Of a stretch of DNA of 64,000 nt, positions 1 through 10,100 are shown piece by piece (within the stretch, counting starts at the first letter, position 1; each line of letters opens with the position of its first letter). The notes beneath the pieces are model-generated. The model did not search any database, was not told the origin of the DNA, and was given only the letters and a program-made list of their open reading frames with translations. Origin of the DNA: Ruegeria sp. HKCCA6707 (GTDB lineage Bacteria > Pseudomonadota > Alphaproteobacteria > Rhodobacterales > Rhodobacteraceae); NCBI RefSeq assembly GCF_013033515.1, contig NZ_WQEG01000006.1, positions 124,001-188,000 on the forward strand. The letters are read 5' to 3'. The position numbers were made by a program, and so were the translations under genes.

Positions 1-1421
1 CCCATTTTTATGTGGTGAAAGAAGATGAGGCACCTCCCCCCGCGCTGACCATTCGGGTCTGTGATTCCCTGTCTTGCGAAATGGCCGGGGCGCAGCAGCT
101 GAAACAGGCGCTAGAGGATGGGCTGGACCCGTCGCAGGTGCGTGTGCTGCGCGCGCCCTGCATGGGGCGCTGCGACACCGCTCCGGTGCTTGAGATCGGG
201 CACAATCATATCGACCACGCGACCCCTGAAAAAGTGCAGGCGGCCATCGCTGCGGGTGATACTCACGCGCATCTGCCGGATTATGAGACCTTCGCGGCCT
301 ATGCGGCCAATGGTGGATACGCCAAGCTGAAGAACCTGCGCGCCAGCGGCGATTGGGAGAAGGTGCAGGAAGACATCTTGTCCTCTGGGCTGCGTGGCTT
401 GGGCGGCGCCGGTTTCCCGTCGGGCAAGAAATGGGGTTTTGTTCGGATGAACGAGGGTCCGCGCTATCTGGCCGTGAATGGGGATGAGGGTGAGCCGGGC
501 ACGTTCAAAGACCGTTACTATCTGGAGCGTACGCCGCATCTGTTCCTCGAAGGAATGCTAATCGCTGCCTGGGCGGTCGAGGCCGAGACCTGCTTTATCT
601 ATATGCGTGACGAATACCCCGCCGTGCTGGAGATTCTGCGCCGCGAGATTGCCGCGCTGGAACAGGCCGGGATCGTCGCGCCTAGGTATATCGACCTGCG
701 ACGCGGGGCCGGTGCCTATATCTGCGGTGAAGAATCCGCGATGATCGAATCCATCGAAGGCAAAAAGGGCCTGCCGCGTCACCGTCCGCCCTTTGTGGCG
801 CAAGTTGGGGTCTTCAACCGCCCCACATTGGTGCACAATGTCGAAACGCTCTATTGGGTGGCCAAGGTATGCCGTGAGGGGCCGGAATGCCTGAGCAGCA
901 CGGAAAAGAATGGCCGTGTGGGTCTTCGCAGCTATTCTGTTTCCGGCCGCGTTGCGAAGCCCGGTGTCTACCTGTTACCCGCCGGATCGACCATTCTTGA
1001 CGTGATCGAAGCAGCCGGGGGCATGATCGAAGGGCAAACCTTCAAGGCCTATCAACCGGGTGGCCCGTCCTCGGGCCTGTTGCCTGCGTCGATGGACGAT
1101 ATCCCGCTGGATTTCGACACACTGCAACCGCATGGCACCTTCATCGGCTCAGCGGCGGTGGTGGTTCTATCCGATCAGGACACAGCCCGCGACGCAGCGC
1201 TGAACATGCTGCGGTTTTTCGAAGATGAAAGCTGCGGCCAGTGTACGCCCTGCCGCGCAGGCTGCGAAAAAGCGGTCAAGCTGATGCAGGCGGACAAGTG
1301 GGATCAAGACCTGCTGGAGGATCTGTGCCAGGTCATGGGCGATGCCTCGATCTGCGGTCTGGGGCAGGCGGCCCCGAACCCGATCCGCCTGGTCATGAAG
1401 CATTTCGCCGACGAAATCTGA
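1..1421 (+). CDS. NAD-dependent formate dehydrogenase, beta subunit (NuoE/NuoF-like fusion), 5' end outside window
   Basis: Diaphorase subunit that takes electrons from the formate-oxidising alpha subunit and reduces NAD+ through FMN and Fe-S clusters in the cytoplasm. The reading frame is open to the left edge (first whole codon at 3), and the residues before the first possible start (His-Phe-Tyr then VVKED) fit the middle of a NuoE-like domain, so the gene is cut by the window. Visible: end of a thioredoxin-like [2Fe-2S] domain (CDSLSC and CMGRC), the NuoF NAD/FMN region (GLRGLGGAGFPSGKKW, NGDEGEPGTF, GAGAYICGEE) and a C-terminal [4Fe-4S] site (SCGQCTPCRAGC). This NuoE+NuoF arrangement is the one in Methylorubrum Fdh1B-type subunits. 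The alpha gene begins 12 bp downstream. A GTG at 12 is a possible but unlikely start. Confidence 0.92.
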   Translation, partial: HFYVVKEDEAPPPALTIRVCDSLSCEMAGAQQLKQALEDGLDPSQVRVLRAPCMGRCDTAPVLEIGHNHIDHATPEKVQAAIAAGDTHAHLPDYETFAAYAANGGYAKLKNLRASGDWEKVQEDILSSGLRGLGGAGFPSGKKWGFVRMNEGPRYLAVNGDEGEPGTFKDRYYLERTPHLFLEGMLIAAWAVEAETCFIYMRDEYPAVLEILRREIAALEQAGIVAPRYIDLRRGAGAYICGEESAMIESIEGKKGLPRHRPPFVAQVGVFNRPTLVHNVETLYWVAKVCREGPECLSSTEKNGRVGLRSYSVSGRVAKPGVYLLPAGSTILDVIEAAGGMIEGQTFKAYQPGGPSSGLLPASMDDIPLDFDTLQPHGTFIGSAAVVVLSDQDTARDAALNMLRFFEDESCGQCTPCRAGCEKAVKLMQADKWDQDLLEDLCQVMGDASICGLGQAAPNPIRLVMKHFADEI

Positions 1422-1433
1422 GGGAAGACAGCC

Positions 1434-4217
1434 ATGCTTGATGCAAGCCCGACCAAGACCGTCACCTTCAACCTGAACGGCGATGACGTCACCGTGCCCG
1501 AGGGCACCACGATCTGGGAAGCGGCCAATGGTCGTGGACTGGTCATCCCGCATCTGTGCCACAAACCGGCACCCGGCTACAAACCCGACGGCAATTGCCG
1601 CGCCTGTATGGTTGAGGTCGAGGGCGAGCGCACTTTGGTTGCCTCATGTATCCGGCCCGCTGTTGAGGGTATGGTGGTCAAGACCGACACCGACCGGGCC
1701 GAGAAATCGCGCGCGATGGTGATGGAGTTGCTGGTCGCCGATCAGCCGGATCAACCTCACGACGCCTCCAGCCATTTCTGGGATATGGCCAAGCTGAACG
1801 GTGTCTCGGACAGCCGTTTCCCGGCGAAAGAGCCCGAGAAAATCCCGCTGCTGGATGACAGCCATGTGGCGATGCGGGTCAATCTGGATGCCTGCATCAA
1901 CTGCAACCTCTGCGTCCGTGCCTGCCGCGACGTGCAGGTCAATGACGTGATTGGCATGGCCGGGCGCGGTCATATGGCACAGGTGGTGTTCGATCAGAAC
2001 GACCCGATGGGCGATTCCACCTGCGTGGCCTGTGGCGAATGCGTGCAAGCCTGCCCGACCGGCGCGCTGATGCCCGCCACCGTTTTGGACGATCAGCAAC
2101 GGGGCGACAGCAAGGACTATGACAGCGAAACCGAAAGCGTCTGTCCGTTCTGCGGTGTGGGCTGCAAGGTGTCGCTGAAGGTCAAGGACGGTAAGGTCAA
2201 ATATGTCGAAGGCATCAACGGCCCTGCCAATGAAGGCCGCCTGTGCGTCAAGGGTCGGTTCGGCTTTGACTATATCCACCACCCGCATCGCCTGACCAAA
2301 CCGCTGATCCGGCGTGAGGATGCACCGCCCAAGGGTCTGAATGTCGATCCCGCCAACCTCAGCACTCATTTCCGTGAGGCAACGTGGGACGAAGCGATGG
2401 ATCTGGCCGCTTCCAAGCTGATGGCGCTGCGCGATCAGGATCCTCGCAGCGTCGCGGGCTTTGGCTCGGCCAAATGCACCAATGAAGAAGCCTATCTGTT
2501 CCAAAAGCTCATCCGGCAGGGGTTCAAGCACAACAACGTCGATCACTGCACCCGTTTGTGTCATGCCTCGTCGGTTGCCGCTCTGATCGAAAACGTGGGC
2601 TCGGGCGCGGTGACCGCGACCTTCAACGAGATTGAAAATGCGGATGTGGCGATCATCATCGGGGCCAACCCGATTGAAAACCACCCCGTTGCGGCGACCT
2701 ATTTCAAACAGTTCACCAAGCGCGGCGGCAAGCTGATCGTGATGGATCCGCGCGGGGTTGGGATGCGCAAGTTTGCGACCGAGATGCTGCAATTCCGTCC
2801 CGGTGCCGATGTCTCGATGCTGAATGCGATCATGAATGTGATCGTTGAAGAAGAGCTGTATGACAGCCAGTATATCCACCGCTGGACCGAGAACTGGGAG
2901 GCCGAGAAAGAGCACCTGCGTGCCTTCACGCCCGAGGCGATGGCCCCGATTTGCGGGATCGAACCGGAACAACTGCGCCGCGTCGCGCGCACCTTCGCGC
3001 AGGCCAAGGCCGGTTTGATCTTTTGGGGTATGGGCGTCAGTCAGCACATTCACGGCACGGACAATTCGCGCTGCCTGATCAGTCTTGCGCTGATGACCGG
3101 CAATGTCGGCAAGCCGGGCGCGGGTCTGCACCCGCTGCGGGGACAGAACAATGTTCAGGGGGCCTCGGACGCGGGTCTGATCCCGATGTTTCTGCCTGAC
3201 TATAAGACGGTCACCGATGATAACATCCGCGCGCAGTTCAATGCGGTATGGGGCTCGGAGGACTTTTCGAACGAGAAGGGCCTGACCGTTACCGAGATTA
3301 TCGATCAGATTTATGCCAAAAATATCAAAGGCATGTATATTCTGGGCGAAAACCCGGCGATGTCGGACCCTGATGTCAACCACGCCCGCGCGGCGCTGGA
3401 AAAGCTGGAGTTGATGATCGTGCAGGATATCTTCCTGACCGAAACTGCGAACTATGCCGACATCATCCTGCCTGCCTCGGCGCTTTATGAAAAAAACGGC
3501 ACCGTCTCGAACACCAACCGTCAGGTGCAGCGTGTGCGGCCCGCCGTGGCCCCACCGGGCGAGGCGCGAGAGGATTGGGCGATCACCGTTGAACTGGCGC
3601 AGCGCATTGGGCTGAATTGGGACTATACCGATGTGTCTGAAGTCTTTGCCGAAATGAAGCTGACAATGGAATCTCTGGACAACATCACCTGGGAACGGCT
3701 CGAGACCGAGTCGATCACTTATCCTTCGCTCAGCGAAACGGATCCTGGCCAGTCGATTGTGTTTGGTGACGGTTTCCCGCGCGCTGAAGGCAAGGCAAAG
3801 TTCACGCCGGCCAGCATCATCCCACCGGATGAGGCCCCGGACGAGGACTATCCGATGATTGCCACCACGGGTCGTCAACTCGAACACTGGCACACAGGGT
3901 CGATGACCCGCCGTGCCAAGGTTCTGGATGCGGTCGAACCCGAGGCAAACTGTTCCATGAACCCGCGCACGCTCAAGCTGATGGGGATCGAACCGGGTGA
4001 AACGATCCGCCTGACCACCCGTCGCGGCAGCATTGACATCATGGTACGCGCCGACAGGGCGATTGCAGAGGATATGGTGTTCATTCCTTTTGCCTATGTC
4101 GAGGCGGCGGCAAATATCCTCACCAACTCGGCCATCGACCCTTATGGCAAAATCCCCGAGTTCAAATTCTCGGCGATCCGGGTGGAAAAGATCGAAAACG
4201 CCGTCGCCGCAGAGTGA
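1434..4217 (+). CDS. fdhF: Formate dehydrogenase, alpha (catalytic) subunit
   Basis: Oxidises formate to CO2 at a bis-pyranopterin Mo or W centre and passes electrons through Fe-S clusters to the beta subunit. The 927 residues contain, in order, an N-terminal [2Fe-2S] ferredoxin domain (Cys42, then CRAC), two [4Fe-4S] motifs (CINCNLCVRAC, CVACGECVQAC), a further cluster motif from Cys237 (CPFCGVGC), the catalytic molybdopterin domain and a C-terminal dinucleotide-binding domain (TTGRQLEHWHTG). The metal ligand is cysteine, not selenocysteine: RLCHAS places Cys376-His377 where E. coli FdhF has Sec140-His141. It is similar in layout to Methylorubrum Fdh1A and Rhodobacter FdsA. It is co-transcribed with the beta gene and followed by a terminator at 4241. 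No accessory fdsC/fdhD gene is seen nearby. Metal choice cannot be told from sequence. Confidence 0.95.
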   Translation: MLDASPTKTVTFNLNGDDVTVPEGTTIWEAANGRGLVIPHLCHKPAPGYKPDGNCRACMVEVEGERTLVASCIRPAVEGMVVKTDTDRAEKSRAMVMELLVADQPDQPHDASSHFWDMAKLNGVSDSRFPAKEPEKIPLLDDSHVAMRVNLDACINCNLCVRACRDVQVNDVIGMAGRGHMAQVVFDQNDPMGDSTCVACGECVQACPTGALMPATVLDDQQRGDSKDYDSETESVCPFCGVGCKVSLKVKDGKVKYVEGINGPANEGRLCVKGRFGFDYIHHPHRLTKPLIRREDAPPKGLNVDPANLSTHFREATWDEAMDLAASKLMALRDQDPRSVAGFGSAKCTNEEAYLFQKLIRQGFKHNNVDHCTRLCHASSVAALIENVGSGAVTATFNEIENADVAIIIGANPIENHPVAATYFKQFTKRGGKLIVMDPRGVGMRKFATEMLQFRPGADVSMLNAIMNVIVEEELYDSQYIHRWTENWEAEKEHLRAFTPEAMAPICGIEPEQLRRVARTFAQAKAGLIFWGMGVSQHIHGTDNSRCLISLALMTGNVGKPGAGLHPLRGQNNVQGASDAGLIPMFLPDYKTVTDDNIRAQFNAVWGSEDFSNEKGLTVTEIIDQIYAKNIKGMYILGENPAMSDPDVNHARAALEKLELMIVQDIFLTETANYADIILPASALYEKNGTVSNTNRQVQRVRPAVAPPGEAREDWAITVELAQRIGLNWDYTDVSEVFAEMKLTMESLDNITWERLETESITYPSLSETDPGQSIVFGDGFPRAEGKAKFTPASIIPPDEAPDEDYPMIATTGRQLEHWHTGSMTRRAKVLDAVEPEANCSMNPRTLKLMGIEPGETIRLTTRRGSIDIMVRADRAIAEDMVFIPFAYVEAAANILTNSAIDPYGKIPEFKFSAIRVEKIENAVAAE

Positions 4218-4240
4218 CCGGACCACCGTTGCATCAAGAG

Positions 4241-4266
4241 GCGGGCCCGAAACGGCCCGTCTTTTT
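4241..4266 (+). terminator. Rho-independent terminator after formate dehydrogenase
   Basis: A 7-bp GC stem (gcgggcc / ggcccgt, one G-U pair) with a 6-nt loop is followed by CTTTTTC. It begins 23 bp after the alpha-subunit stop, so it probably ends the fdh transcript. Confidence 0.8.
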
Positions 4267-4328
4267 CGTGCCTTGACAGATGGTTACTTGCGGCCAACCC
4301 TGTTCGCGTCTGGGAAAGGGGAGAGCAT

Positions 4329-5126
4329 ATGGCCCGCCGGTTCGTCGATTTATCCGTGCCCTTGGAAACCGGGATCGTATCCGACCCACCCATCATGCTG
4401 CCCGAAATCGAGTATCTGACCCACGACCAGACCGCCGAACAGGTCATGGGGTTCTTTCCCGGTCTGCAAAAACATGATCTTCCGGGCGGCGAAGGCTGGG
4501 CCATCGAACGGCTGCAGATTGCGACCCATAACGGCACGCATCTGGACGCGCCGTATCATCATCACTCGACCATGAACAAAGGCGAGCGCGCGATCACGAT
4601 CGACGAGGTTCCTTTGGAATGGTGCATGAATCCCGGCGTAAAATTGGATTTCCGCCATTTTGACGACGGATATGTTGCGACTGCGGCGGATGTTGCGGCG
4701 GAACTCAAGCGCATTGGGCATGAACTGCGGCCGCTGGATATTGTGGTGGTGAACACCTCGGCTGGAACCCGCTATGGGCAGCCTGACTACCTGATGAAAG
4801 GCTGCGGCATGGGGCGCGAGGCGACGCTTTATCTGACCAAACGCGGCGTGCGCGTGACGGGCACCGACGCTTGGAGCTGGGACGCTCCTTTCCCGCTGAC
4901 CGCGCAGGAATATGCGGAGACACAAGACCCCTCGATTATCTGGGAAGGCCATCGCGCGTCGATGGAGATCGGCTATTGTCACATCGAAAAGCTGACCAAC
5001 CTTGAAGACCTGCCACCTACAGGGTTCGAAATTTCCTGCTTTCCGTTCAAGATCAAAGGGGCCTCTGCCGGGTTCGTCCGCGCAGTGGCGATTTTTGAGG
5101 AGGATACAGATGACCGACCCTCTTAG
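4329..5126 (+). CDS. Cyclase family protein (kynurenine formamidase-like metal hydrolase)
   Basis: 265-residue protein of the Cyclase/arylformamidase family, whose members are metal-dependent hydrolases acting on amides or lactone-like rings. The diagnostic metal motif is present as HNGTHLDAPYHHH, near residues 60-72, and the N-terminus has the usual FVDLSVPLETG opening. Start ATG 4329 follows a GGGGAGAG ribosome site. The stop overlaps the start of the downstream thioesterase by 17 bp, which suggests coupled translation and a shared pathway. No other kynurenine gene is nearby, so the substrate is unknown; arylformamidase is only one possibility. Confidence 0.85.
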   Translation: MARRFVDLSVPLETGIVSDPPIMLPEIEYLTHDQTAEQVMGFFPGLQKHDLPGGEGWAIERLQIATHNGTHLDAPYHHHSTMNKGERAITIDEVPLEWCMNPGVKLDFRHFDDGYVATAADVAAELKRIGHELRPLDIVVVNTSAGTRYGQPDYLMKGCGMGREATLYLTKRGVRVTGTDAWSWDAPFPLTAQEYAETQDPSIIWEGHRASMEIGYCHIEKLTNLEDLPPTGFEISCFPFKIKGASAGFVRAVAIFEEDTDDRPS

Positions 5127-5619
5127 CGGCCATGACGGTCCCTATGATGCACCGATAGAATTGAGCGGTTTTTCAGTCCTCCCGGACTGGCTCGACTATA
5201 ACAATCATATGAATGTCGGGTTCTACGGGGTGGCGTTTGACATCGGTCTGGAACGGCTGATGGTCGAACAACTCGGTTTGGGTGAGCCGCAGGTGAAGGC
5301 GCTGGGGCAGGGGCCCTATATCCTTCAGTCCCATATCAATTTTCTGCGTGAGATCCGACGGGATGAACGATTTTACTTTCGGTTTCGTATGCTCGACGCC
5401 GATCACAAACGCGGACACTATTTTGCGCAGATGATAGCGGAGACCGGGGATCAGCTTTGTGCCACACAAGAGGCGTTGTTCATGAATGTCAGTCATGCAA
5501 CAGGCAGGTCAGTGGCCTATCCAGAATGGGCAGCAAATCGCCTGATCAGGATGGTGCAGGACCATAGCAATTTGGAAACAGAGCCTCAGATCGGTCAGTC
5601 AATCGGGATAAGACGTTAG
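5110..5619 (+). CDS. Hotdog-fold acyl-CoA thioesterase
   Basis: 169-residue single hotdog-domain (4HBT) protein. The characteristic start of the hotdog fold is seen as WLDYNNHMNVGFY, near residues 29-41. It resembles the thioesterases found in carnitine/betainyl-CoA operons, though no carnitine gene is nearby to support that substrate. ATG 5110 is chosen because GAGGAG lies at 5097-5102 and because an earlier in-frame start would overlap the cyclase gene by over 100 bp. It is translationally coupled to the preceding cyclase gene. The substrate is not known. Confidence 0.8.
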   Translation: MTDPLSGHDGPYDAPIELSGFSVLPDWLDYNNHMNVGFYGVAFDIGLERLMVEQLGLGEPQVKALGQGPYILQSHINFLREIRRDERFYFRFRMLDADHKRGHYFAQMIAETGDQLCATQEALFMNVSHATGRSVAYPEWAANRLIRMVQDHSNLETEPQIGQSIGIRR

Positions 5620-6027
5620 GCAGTCTCAAAAAGCCAACCGATTGGATTGTGATAGGAACAAAAAAGCCGTTTTCAATAATTGGACCGGTACACAAAAATA
5701 TGATCTTTCCGGCTGTGTCTTTTCGGACGTTTCTCTTCGTTTCGGCAAACGCGTTCGCCGCGATGGATTGTCGTGGCGGATTTCGAAAAGCAACCTCAGA
5801 TTTTTCTGCAGATGCGAAATTCCTCAGTATTTAAGCCCGTTTTCAGGTTTCCCGAGTGGATGAAGTGAAAGCTCAAGCCCCACAAGCGTTGGGGTTGGTA
5901 GCGGCTTTGAACCTTGGGTCGTTGAAAATAAGGGTTTCGGGTGTGTTGCGACTCAACTGCTTTCGTCGGAAGAGGCGACGAGCCAAAATTGATAGCTCGC
6001 TCTCTCACGAATTGATGGAAAAGAACC
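5620..6027. other. Intergenic region, probable porin promoter and long leader
   Basis: 408 bp without a convincing gene. It is visibly more AT-rich than the flanking coding sequence. Short open frames (for example 5649-5834, + strand) lack homology I recognise and lack a clear ribosome site. A TATTTAA stretch at about 5828 could be part of a -10 element for the porin, which would leave a leader of nearly 200 nt. No terminator for the thioesterase transcript was seen. Confidence 0.4.
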
Positions 6028-7032
6028 ATGAAAAACGTTCTCTACGCAACAACGGCACTGATTGCCACTGCAGGTGTTGCAAGCGCAGAAATTAACTTCA
6101 GCGGCTTTGCGCGGTTTGGTCTGGGGTATGAGGAAGACCGTACCAGTGATGTTCAAAATTTCACCGCGGGAGGTGCATCCGCTGGCACGACCACCGTGGA
6201 CACTGATGAAACCATCCTTGTTTCGCGGTTCCGTCTGAACATTGACGTAAACGCCGAGACAGATGGTGGTGTTGAGTTTTCGGGTCGTGTCAGGCTTCAG
6301 GCCGACGAAGATTCGGGTACGGGTGAAGCGAATGAGGCCGGTTTGAACGGTGCGCGGTTCTCGGTGATTTACGGTGGTTTGCGTGTAGATGCTGGCAACG
6401 TGGCAGGTGCGTTTGACAACCTGCCGAACTATTTTGGTGTCGAGCCGGGTCTGGAAGAGTTCATCGGGCAGTATTCTGGCGTAGACTACAGTTTCCTCGA
6501 GTACTCATCGACTGGTTCCGGTTCGAACGCGGTGTTCTTCCAGTATGCCGTCGGTGACTTCGCCTTTGGTGCCTCTTACGACCAGCAGACTGTTGCGTTG
6601 GGCGGCGTGGCTCAAGACGCAGATCGCTGGGATGTCAGTGTTTCCTATACGTTCGACAACATTACGGCAGCGTTGGCCTATGGTGAAAGCGATCTGGTTT
6701 TCGGCACTGAAAGCCTGACAGTCTTTACTCTGGGTGCTGAGTTCGGCGACTTCTTCGGGACATTGTTCTTGGCGGATGACGACGTGCTGAATGCGGATCG
6801 TGACGGAACCGCCTATGGTGTATCTGCATCCTACAAGATCGGTTCCGCAACGACTCTGACCTTTGCCTATGGCGACGGTACCGGTGCCGATGATCTGGAA
6901 CAATATGGCATCGGTGTCGTCTATGACTTGGGTGGTGGTACATCCCTTCGCGGGGGTATCGGTCAGTCGGAACGCGGTCTGGCATCGGATAGCACGTTGC
7001 AAGCCGACTTCGGTGTTCTCTTCAACTTCTAA
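6028..7032 (+). CDS. General outer-membrane porin (Rhodobacter type)
   Basis: 334-residue trimeric beta-barrel porin giving passive diffusion of small solutes across the outer membrane. It opens with a signal peptide (MKNVLYATTALIATAGVASA), the mature chain starts EINFSGFARFG, alternating hydrophobic and polar beta-strands run through the whole length, and it ends in the outer-membrane targeting pattern GVLFNF with a terminal phenylalanine. Acidic loops are frequent, as in other alphaproteobacterial porins. It stands alone: a 408-bp upstream gap and a strong terminator immediately downstream point to a monocistronic, probably highly expressed gene. Ion selectivity cannot be predicted. Confidence 0.92.
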   Translation: MKNVLYATTALIATAGVASAEINFSGFARFGLGYEEDRTSDVQNFTAGGASAGTTTVDTDETILVSRFRLNIDVNAETDGGVEFSGRVRLQADEDSGTGEANEAGLNGARFSVIYGGLRVDAGNVAGAFDNLPNYFGVEPGLEEFIGQYSGVDYSFLEYSSTGSGSNAVFFQYAVGDFAFGASYDQQTVALGGVAQDADRWDVSVSYTFDNITAALAYGESDLVFGTESLTVFTLGAEFGDFFGTLFLADDDVLNADRDGTAYGVSASYKIGSATTLTFAYGDGTGADDLEQYGIGVVYDLGGGTSLRGGIGQSERGLASDSTLQADFGVLFNF

Positions 7033-7054
7033 TCAGGCGAAATTGCGCGTCTCG

Positions 7055-7087
7055 AAGGGTGGGTCTTTGGACCCGCCCTTTTCTTTT
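7055..7087 (+). terminator. Rho-independent terminator of the porin gene
   Basis: A 10-bp stem (agggtgggtc / gacccgccct, one G-U pair) with loop TTTG is followed by TTTCTTTT, beginning 23 bp after the porin stop. There is no T-tract on the opposite strand, so it should act on the + strand only. Confidence 0.9.
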
Positions 7088-7114
7088 ATCGGTACAGATC
7101 TGTGTCGTTTGGGA

Positions 7115-10100
7115 TCAATAGTCCCGTTCAAAAAAGATACCCAGGCCGGTGTCACCGGTCCCGTCGACAGTTCCACGGACGGTTACGTTGTCGGTCACGT
7201 CAAGGTTCAGGTTCACCTCGGTGTCGCCTTCGGTGTTAACCGTGAAGTCAGTATAAAGATTGTCGCTCAGATAAGCTCCAGCGCCTAGCCTGCCGCCACC
7301 GCCTGACGTAGTGCCAAGATCGATGGTATCCACGCCCGTCGCATCTCGCACGCCCTTGGTGGCATCACCGCCCGCGCCACTCAACTGCGCCAGCGACGCA
7401 GCCATCTGAGCGATGACGAAGGGTGAAAGCTCGGACACACGGTTGCCGAAAAGGAGCATCGCGAGGGCTTCTTCGGACGGGCGCTCGGGATCAGAGAACA
7501 CATCAACTTCCGGCGAATCCAAGGGCCCAGCAATTTCGATTGTTGCGGTACCGTCGGACGTGCTGGTTGAGGATTCGAACTCGATGTATGGCGTCAGGTC
7601 GCCCTGCAGCGTCACGACACCTTTGGTCAGCGCCAGGCGGCGGCCCAGAATGTCGATATTGCCCCGGATCAATTCGATCTGACCCGAAGGCACAACAGCC
7701 GCCGAACTGCCCCCGATATTGATGCGCCCGCCAAGCTCTGCGTTCACACCGCGCCCGCGAACAAAGACGGCCTTGGGCGCAAGCAGGTTGATATCAAGGG
7801 CTATTCGGGAATCGCTTTTGCTGCTTTCTGCCTTTTCCACCAACTGAGCGCGTTCGCGGGTGACATAGCTCGCGTAGTTTTCACCAGTATGTTCAATAGT
7901 GGGAATAGGGGCCGCCCCGACAGCGCCCGATGCAGCCGCGAGGTTGATATTCGTTTCACCAAAATTGATCTGACCGGCCAACGAACTGTTGCCTGCCAGA
8001 GCGCCGTTAAAGACAATCTGACCATCCAGCGTCGTTTCGTATAACAGCCTGTCTGTCAGCACCAAGCTGTTCAACGAGGTGGTGACCTGCGCGTTGAACG
8101 GCGGGGTCAGGCCGACTGGGCCGTTGATGGTAAACCCGCCACCTGCGCGCAGCCCGCCTTGCAACGCAATATTGGCTTGGCTTTGTGCAATATTGATAGA
8201 TCCGCCGATGCCGGTGATGGTTTGTCCTGCGCCGGGGATTGCCATGGTTGACCCCGACGTAGAAATCGTCCCGCTCAGCGCTGCCAGTGAAGGAGCGCCA
8301 TTCAAGGCAAGGTCGAACCGCGCTGTTCCCTCTAAAGTGTTGGGTGAAATGAACGCGTTTGCCACAGCAATGTTCAGGCCGCCTTGCATCTTCAGATCAG
8401 CCGTTCCCGCGCTTTCGTCAAAGGTTCCGGCCACGGTCGAGTTGATCTGCGCCGGCCCTTCAGCCTTGGCGTCAATAGTCCAGACGCCGGCATCGCGCCG
8501 GGCCGCGCCATTGGCCGAAATTGTTCCCGGGAATTCGGGAACAAACCGTTCAAGCTGGTTCAGACGCGCCTCGAAATCCAGATCGGCGTCGCCATTCGTT
8601 TCCACGCTCCCGATCAGATTGGCATAAGAGCTGTTGGAGGCTTGCAGGCTGGCATTGCCTTCAAATCCGGTGGATGTCGGCGCAACATTCCCGCTCAGTT
8701 GCAGGGGGCCAGACAGGCTGGCCGACAAGCGCGCGAGATCGTCCAATCGCGCGGAAAAATCCAGCCCCCCGGCAGCGCGGTCCAATTGGCCAGACGCGTC
8801 AGCGCTAAGCGCAGTGCCGGTCAGGCGAAAATTGCGGACATTAAGGCCGTCGTCCGAATTTTCGGCATCCACAACCAAGGCCGTGCGACCTTGAACGAGG
8901 TTATCCAGCACGTCGATCCCGGTGGTGATGTCATCTGCGGTCAGATTGCCCTGCACATCAAACAATTTGGTGGCGGCATCGCCCTTGCCCTGCACCTGCG
9001 CCTGCAGCGAACCCGAAAGATCACGCTGCGCCAAGCCCGAAAACACAGACAGGTCAGGTGCGGTCACCCTGGCCTGACCATCAACGTTGGGGTCTGCGCT
9101 GAGGTTCTCGATGGTTGCGGCAATTTCGGCCGTCGCAGCGGCCCCGTTCACGGATGCAGAACGGATCGTGATTTGATCACCGCTGCGCGCACCGTCAAAG
9201 TCAATCTTCACCGTGCCGGTCAGAAGTGGGTCGAACTGTTCCAGTCCGGTCTGGACGTTGTCGCCTACGATGTTCGCGGTGCCGTCAAACTCAAGCGTTT
9301 GAACCGTGCCTTTACCGTTTACCTTGGCTTGCAACGCGCCACTCAGGTCCTGCCGTGCAAGACCGGCAAAGATCGAAAGATCGCGTGCGTCGACATTGGC
9401 CTGCCCGTCGATGGTCAGATTGCCATCAGGTGTCGTCACAACTCCATCGGCTTGCGCTGTCAAAGCTTGCGAGGTGATCGAAAAGTCCCGAATGGTGATA
9501 CCGTTTGTATCGCGCTTTGCATCGACCGAGATCTGTGTCTCACCTTCGATCACAGGGTCGATGTCGTCGCGGCCAGTTGACAGGTTACGTCCGTCCACCT
9601 GAATCTTAGCATCAAAGCTGCCCTCCAGCGGAGAACCGGCCCCGGTGACAGAAAGGGATGCAGCACCACCCAGATCGAGTTGGGCGATGTCGGAAAAGCG
9701 CGACAGGTCATCGGCGCGAACCGAAGCTGAGCCATCTATCCGCAAACCGGTGGACAGGCCAGTGACAACCGCATCCGCTTCCAGTTGGTAGTCGCTGCCG
9801 ATCAGCTCGAAACCAGACAGGGTCAGCGTTTGATCGTCGCCATAGTCAAACAGACCATCAAGGGTTACCCGGTTTCCGATGGCCGCTGTCAGTGCTGGAT
9901 CAGACATGTTTATGCCGTCCAGCGCCGCTTGAAGGTCGCCGTCGATGGCAAAGCCGTTGCTTTGATCCAAGGTCCCCTGACCTGCGATTTGCGCGCGGTC
10001 CAGATTGATTTGATCCGCATCGACATCATTGGCGGTCAAGCTCAGATCCCACAGGTTTCCGTTCTGAGCATCAAACAGCGCCGACAGCTGTGCCGCCCCG

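Noticed and set aside
1644..4226. A very long open frame on the minus strand opposite the formate dehydrogenase alpha gene
   Set aside because: It is a mirror of GC-rich codon use in the real gene; it lacks any family features and has no ribosome site, while the + strand protein is unmistakable.
5649..5834. Possible small protein in the pre-porin gap
   Set aside because: A hydrophobic stretch mimics a signal peptide, but there is no ribosome site and no codon bias like the neighbours.
8384..9580. Long + strand open frame opposite tamB
   Set aside because: A shadow of tamB; the translated protein has no domain or signal features.
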